Source of the DNA: Dyadobacter chenhuakuii
GTDB lineage: Bacteria > Bacteroidota > Bacteroidia > Cytophagales > Spirosomataceae
NCBI RefSeq assembly: GCF_023821985.2
Contig: NZ_CP098805.1
Coordinates: 4,584,501-4,648,500 of the forward strand
DNA: 64,000 nt
Direction of reading: 5' to 3'
Shown: positions 61,116 to 64,000 of the stretch, piece by piece
How the letters are laid out: each line of letters opens with the position of its first letter
Position numbering within the stretch: the first letter of the stretch is position 1
Made by a program: the position numbers and the translations under genes
The notes under the pieces: model-generated
What the model was told of the DNA's origin: nothing
The model's database searches: none
What the model saw: only the letters and a program-made list of their open reading frames with translations

Positions 61116-63665
61116 ATGGAATCTACCAAAACCACACAAACACAACAGACCTATACGACAGAAGAGGCGTACCAGGCTTCGCTTCAATACTTTAAAGGAG
61201 ACGATCTGGCGGCGCGCGTTTGGGTTAATAAGTATGCGCTCAAAGATTCATACGGCGCCATATACGAAGCCACGCCCGACGACATGCACCGACGCATTGC
61301 GAAGGAAATTGCAAGGATAGAGGCCATTTACCCGAATCCATTAAGTGAAGACGAGGTTTTTGATCTGATCAAAGATTTCAAATACATTATTCCGCAGGGA
61401 AGTCCGATGACGGGCATTGGCAATCCTTATCAGATTGCATCCTTGTCAAACTGTTTTGTGATTGGTAACAATGGTGCGTCGGATTCTTACGGCGGCATTA
61501 TGAAGATTGATCAGGAGCAGGTTCAGTTGATGAAAAGGCGCGGCGGTGTTGGCCATGACTTGTCGCACATTCGTCCGAAAGGATCGCCTGTTAAAAATTC
61601 TGCGCTTACCTCCACGGGCATTGTGCCCTTTATGGAACGCTTCTCGAATTCGACGAGAGAAGTGGCTCAGGACGGTCGCAGAGGGGCATTAATGCTGTCG
61701 GTGGCAATCAGGCATCCGGATTCTGAGGATTTCATTAATGCAAAATTGGAGCAGGGCAAAGTAACCGGCGCCAATGTTTCGGTCCGCATTGACGATGAAT
61801 TTATGCGCGCTGTCGAATCCGGCGAAACTTACAAGCAACAATATCCGATCAAAAGCACAACGCCAACGCACATTAAGGACATTGATGCGACGGCTTTGTG
61901 GAAAAAAATTGTGCATAATGCCTGGCAATCGGCCGAGCCCGGGATTTTGTTCTGGGATACGATCATTCGCGAATCTGTGCCCGATTGCTATGCTGATTTG
62001 GGTTATGAAACGGTTTCTACCAATCCTTGCGGCGAAATTCCATTATGTCCTTACGATTCCTGCCGCCTGCTGGCGATTAATTTGTTCTCTTATGTGGACA
62101 AACCTTTTACGAGCGAGGCATCATTCAATTGGGATTTGTTCAAAAAACATGTTGCAGCCGCGCAGCGCATGATGGACGACATTATCGACCTCGAACTGGA
62201 AAAGGTGGATGCAATTCTTCACAAGATCGATGAGGATCCGGAAGACGAAGAGGTTAAAAGAGTGGAGCGCAACCTTTGGCTGAACATTCAAACCAAAGCA
62301 AGAGAAGGCAGAAGAACAGGAATCGGCATCACCGCAGAGGGCGATATGCTTGCCGCGCTGGGCCTGCGTTACGGAAGTGACGAAGGAACCGAATTTGCAG
62401 TCGAAATACATAAAACCGTTGCACTTGAAGCCTACCGTGGGTCTGTAAAGACAGCCAAAGAAAGAGGCGCCTTTTCTATTTTTGATTCAGAAAGAGAAAA
62501 AAATAATCCATTCATCCTAAGGCTGAAAGAAGCTGATGCGCAGCTTTATTACGAAATGCTGGAATATGGCCGTCGTAACATCGCTATGCTTACCATTGCG
62601 CCAACGGGAACAACGAGTTTAATGTCTCAGACGACGTCGGGCATCGAGCCGGTTTTCCTGCCCGTTTATAAGAGAAGAAGAAAAGTGAATCCGGGCGATA
62701 AGGACGTTCGTGTGGACTTTGTGGATGAGGTAGGCGATTCCTGGGAAGAATATGTCGTTTTCCACCATCGTTTCAAGGAATGGATGGAGATCAATGGCCA
62801 TGATATCAGCAAAAATTACGCGCAGAAAGAGCTGGATGATCTTGTTAAAAAATCGCCTTACTACAAAGCCACGTCCAATGATGTGGATTATTTGAAAAAG
62901 GTAAAAATGCAGGGCGCTATCCAGAAATGGGTGGACCATTCTATCAGTGTAACCATTAACATGCCTAATGACGTGACCGAAGAGCTGGTAGGCGAATGTT
63001 ATATGGAAGCCTGGAAGGCTGGCTGCAAAGGAGTTACAGTTTATCGCGACGGTTCAAGATCCGGCGTTTTGATTGCCAATACGGAGAAAAAGGAGGAAAC
63101 TGTTGCCGGTAATGTGCCTTTCCCAACGACCAGGCCACAAATTCTGGAAGCTGATGTTGTCCGCTTCCAAAACAAAAAAGACAAATGGATTGCATTTGTA
63201 GGTTTGATCGATAACCAGCCTTATGAAATTTTCACCGGTCTTGCCGATGATGAAGATGGGATCCTTTTGCCAAGATGGGTTAATGAAGGCGTAATTATTA
63301 AGAATCGCGAAGCAGACGGCAGTTCGCGTTACGATTTTCAATATAAAAATACGCGTGGGTATAAAACTACGATTGAAGGGCTCTCGTATAAATTCAATCC
63401 CGAATACTGGAATTATGCGAAATTGATTTCCAGCACATTACGTCATGGAATGCAGATCGAAAAAGTCGTAGACCTGATCAGCAGCCTGCAATTGGACGAA
63501 TCCATCAACACCTGGAAAAACGGCGTTGCACGTGCATTGAAACAATACATTCCGGACGGAACGGAAGCAAAAAAGCAGAAATGCCAGAATTGTAATTCTA
63601 CGAATTTGCTGTATCAGGAAGGCTGCTTGACTTGCAAGGATTGCGGGTCTTCGAAGTGTGGGTGA
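61116..63665 (+). CDS. nrdJ: Adenosylcobalamin-dependent ribonucleotide reductase (class II)
   Basis: An 849-aa oxygen-independent RNR making dNDPs with B12. Segments in order: ASLSNCFVIGNNGASDS (first catalytic Cys), RRGGVGHDLSHIRPKGSPVKN, the active-site STNPCGEIPLCPYDSCRL (Cys, Glu), and LTIAPTGTTSLMSQTTSG. The C-terminal third ends in a zinc-ribbon-like CQNCNSTNLLYQEGC LTCKDCGSSKCG region rich in Cys, as in other long NrdJ proteins. Start at the ATG at 61116. No NrdAB genes are seen here. Confidence 0.95.
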   Translation: MESTKTTQTQQTYTTEEAYQASLQYFKGDDLAARVWVNKYALKDSYGAIYEATPDDMHRRIAKEIARIEAIYPNPLSEDEVFDLIKDFKYIIPQGSPMTGIGNPYQIASLSNCFVIGNNGASDSYGGIMKIDQEQVQLMKRRGGVGHDLSHIRPKGSPVKNSALTSTGIVPFMERFSNSTREVAQDGRRGALMLSVAIRHPDSEDFINAKLEQGKVTGANVSVRIDDEFMRAVESGETYKQQYPIKSTTPTHIKDIDATALWKKIVHNAWQSAEPGILFWDTIIRESVPDCYADLGYETVSTNPCGEIPLCPYDSCRLLAINLFSYVDKPFTSEASFNWDLFKKHVAAAQRMMDDIIDLELEKVDAILHKIDEDPEDEEVKRVERNLWLNIQTKAREGRRTGIGITAEGDMLAALGLRYGSDEGTEFAVEIHKTVALEAYRGSVKTAKERGAFSIFDSEREKNNPFILRLKEADAQLYYEMLEYGRRNIAMLTIAPTGTTSLMSQTTSGIEPVFLPVYKRRRKVNPGDKDVRVDFVDEVGDSWEEYVVFHHRFKEWMEINGHDISKNYAQKELDDLVKKSPYYKATSNDVDYLKKVKMQGAIQKWVDHSISVTINMPNDVTEELVGECYMEAWKAGCKGVTVYRDGSRSGVLIANTEKKEETVAGNVPFPTTRPQILEADVVRFQNKKDKWIAFVGLIDNQPYEIFTGLADDEDGILLPRWVNEGVIIKNREADGSSRYDFQYKNTRGYKTTIEGLSYKFNPEYWNYAKLISSTLRHGMQIEKVVDLISSLQLDESINTWKNGVARALKQYIPDGTEAKKQKCQNCNSTNLLYQEGCLTCKDCGSSKCG

Positions 63666-63691
63666 TGGGTTAATGATTAAGTTAAACGTCC

Positions 63692-63811
63692 CGTCAGCCA
63701 GAGCGGGTTAACGCTTTGTCAGCCTGAGCGGGTTAACGCTTTGTCAGCCTGAGCGGAGACGAAGGCGCGCTACTCCTGGGTAACGCGCCTTCGTCTCCGC
63801 TCAGGCTGACA
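63692..63811. repeat. Palindromic repeat (copy 3) with two tandem partial units
   Basis: Two 25-bp direct units (63692-63716 and 63717-63741, differing at two positions), each a left arm followed by GGTTAACGCTT, precede a complete palindrome. Its arms are 63742-63769 and 63784-63811, 28 bp, perfect, starting TGTCAGCCTGAGCGGAG, with a 14-nt loop. Lies between convergent nrdJ and purB. Confidence 0.9.
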
Positions 63812-63823
63812 GGTAATTGAACT

Positions 63824-64000
63824 TTAATGCGTGTCCTCTACAACACCCAGATAATTAAACGGCGATAATGCCCTTAACTCTTCCCTGATCTTCTCAGAAA
63901 CATCCAATGTTTCAATAAAGCGGGAAATAGAATCGTGGGTGATTTTTTCATTTGTTCTGGTTAGCTCTTTCAATGCCTCGTAAGGTTTTGGATAGCTTTC
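63824..64000 (-). CDS. purB: Adenylosuccinate lyase, C-terminal end (rest outside window)
   Basis: 58 codons and a stop on the minus strand. The translated piece reads SYPKPYEALKELTRTNEKIT ... FIETLDVSEKIREEL, then LSPFNYLGVVEDTH, resembling the C-terminal end of Bacteroidota PurB (YEALKxLTRxNEKIT, LxPxNYxG). PurB acts in purine synthesis and AMP formation. It converges with nrdJ across the repeat. Assignment is from a short fragment. Confidence 0.75.
   Translation of the reverse strand, partial: ESYPKPYEALKELTRTNEKITHDSISRFIETLDVSEKIREELRALSPFNYLGVVEDTH

Noticed and set aside
63692..63811. Tandem repeats as a CRISPR array
   Set aside because: Units are directly adjacent without unique spacers, and no cas genes are present.
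1..64000. tRNA, rRNA, insertion sequences or prophage genes
   Set aside because: Scanned intergenic regions by eye; no cloverleaf signatures, transposases or phage structural genes were recognised.

Overview
The window looks like an ordinary chromosomal stretch of a Bacteroidota (Bacteroidetes) bacterium, most likely order Cytophagales and possibly Dyadobacter-like. The genus is my inference from overall protein character; no marker gene settles it. Support for the phylum: SusD-era style lipoproteins and outer-membrane beta-barrels, an ECF sigma factor with a barrel-bearing partner, TonB-C domain proteins, a RprY-like response regulator, few Shine-Dalgarno sequences, and several TAnnTTTG-type promoter boxes. 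No tRNA, rRNA, CRISPR array, transposase or prophage was seen.

Region 1 (1-9823) is branched-chain amino-acid synthesis: the 3' end of ilvC, ilvA, an AraC-type regulator, a MntA/HepT toxin-antitoxin pair, then leuC, leuD, a second LeuA-family synthase, leuB and leuA. Between leuB and leuA lies a 16-codon ORF with seven Leu codons, followed by mutually exclusive RNA arms and a terminator hairpin. This is a textbook leucine attenuator and the clearest regulatory element in the window.

Region 2 (9960-17550) holds purU, a free methionine sulfoxide reductase, an ECF sigma factor overlapping a protein with an anti-sigma-like head, a membrane helix and an outer-membrane-barrel tail, a lipoprotein serpin, and an LVIVD-repeat lipoprotein paired with a small barrel. 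Region 3 (17544-31600) mixes envelope and housekeeping genes: a glycosyltransferase/metallophosphatase pair, a duplicated-TonB-C protein, an SPFH protein coupled to a tiny ribbon-helix-helix protein, DPP-IV and M28 peptidases, a PIN-domain toxin-antitoxin pair, hemB, an orphan response regulator and fabI.

Region 4 (31600-41010) contains a VWA-like lipoprotein, a Uma2 protein lacking two usual acidic residues, a YifB/ComM ATPase, a HAD phosphatase with an APH-like kinase, an acyltransferase, a two-domain VOC protein, aroB and a DUF4136 lipoprotein. Region 5 (41185-47539, minus strand) is the front of the division and cell-wall cluster: rsmH, ftsL-like, ftsI, murE, mraY. It stops after mraY. 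Region 6 (47679-64000) has a TlpA-like thioredoxin, MarR plus a FadB-like enzyme, an Rrf2 regulator, a sugar/glycolipid locus (GT39-like, GT2, CDP-tyvelose-epimerase-like), an M3 peptidase, a broken KilA-N gene, dctA, the B12-dependent ribonucleotide reductase nrdJ with a candidate attenuated leader, and the 3' end of purB.

A family of long palindromic repeats (27-28 bp arms) occurs at three places (about 25.4, 41.1 and 63.7 kb). Every copy lies between convergent genes, which suggests REP/MITE-like elements that also serve as bidirectional terminators.
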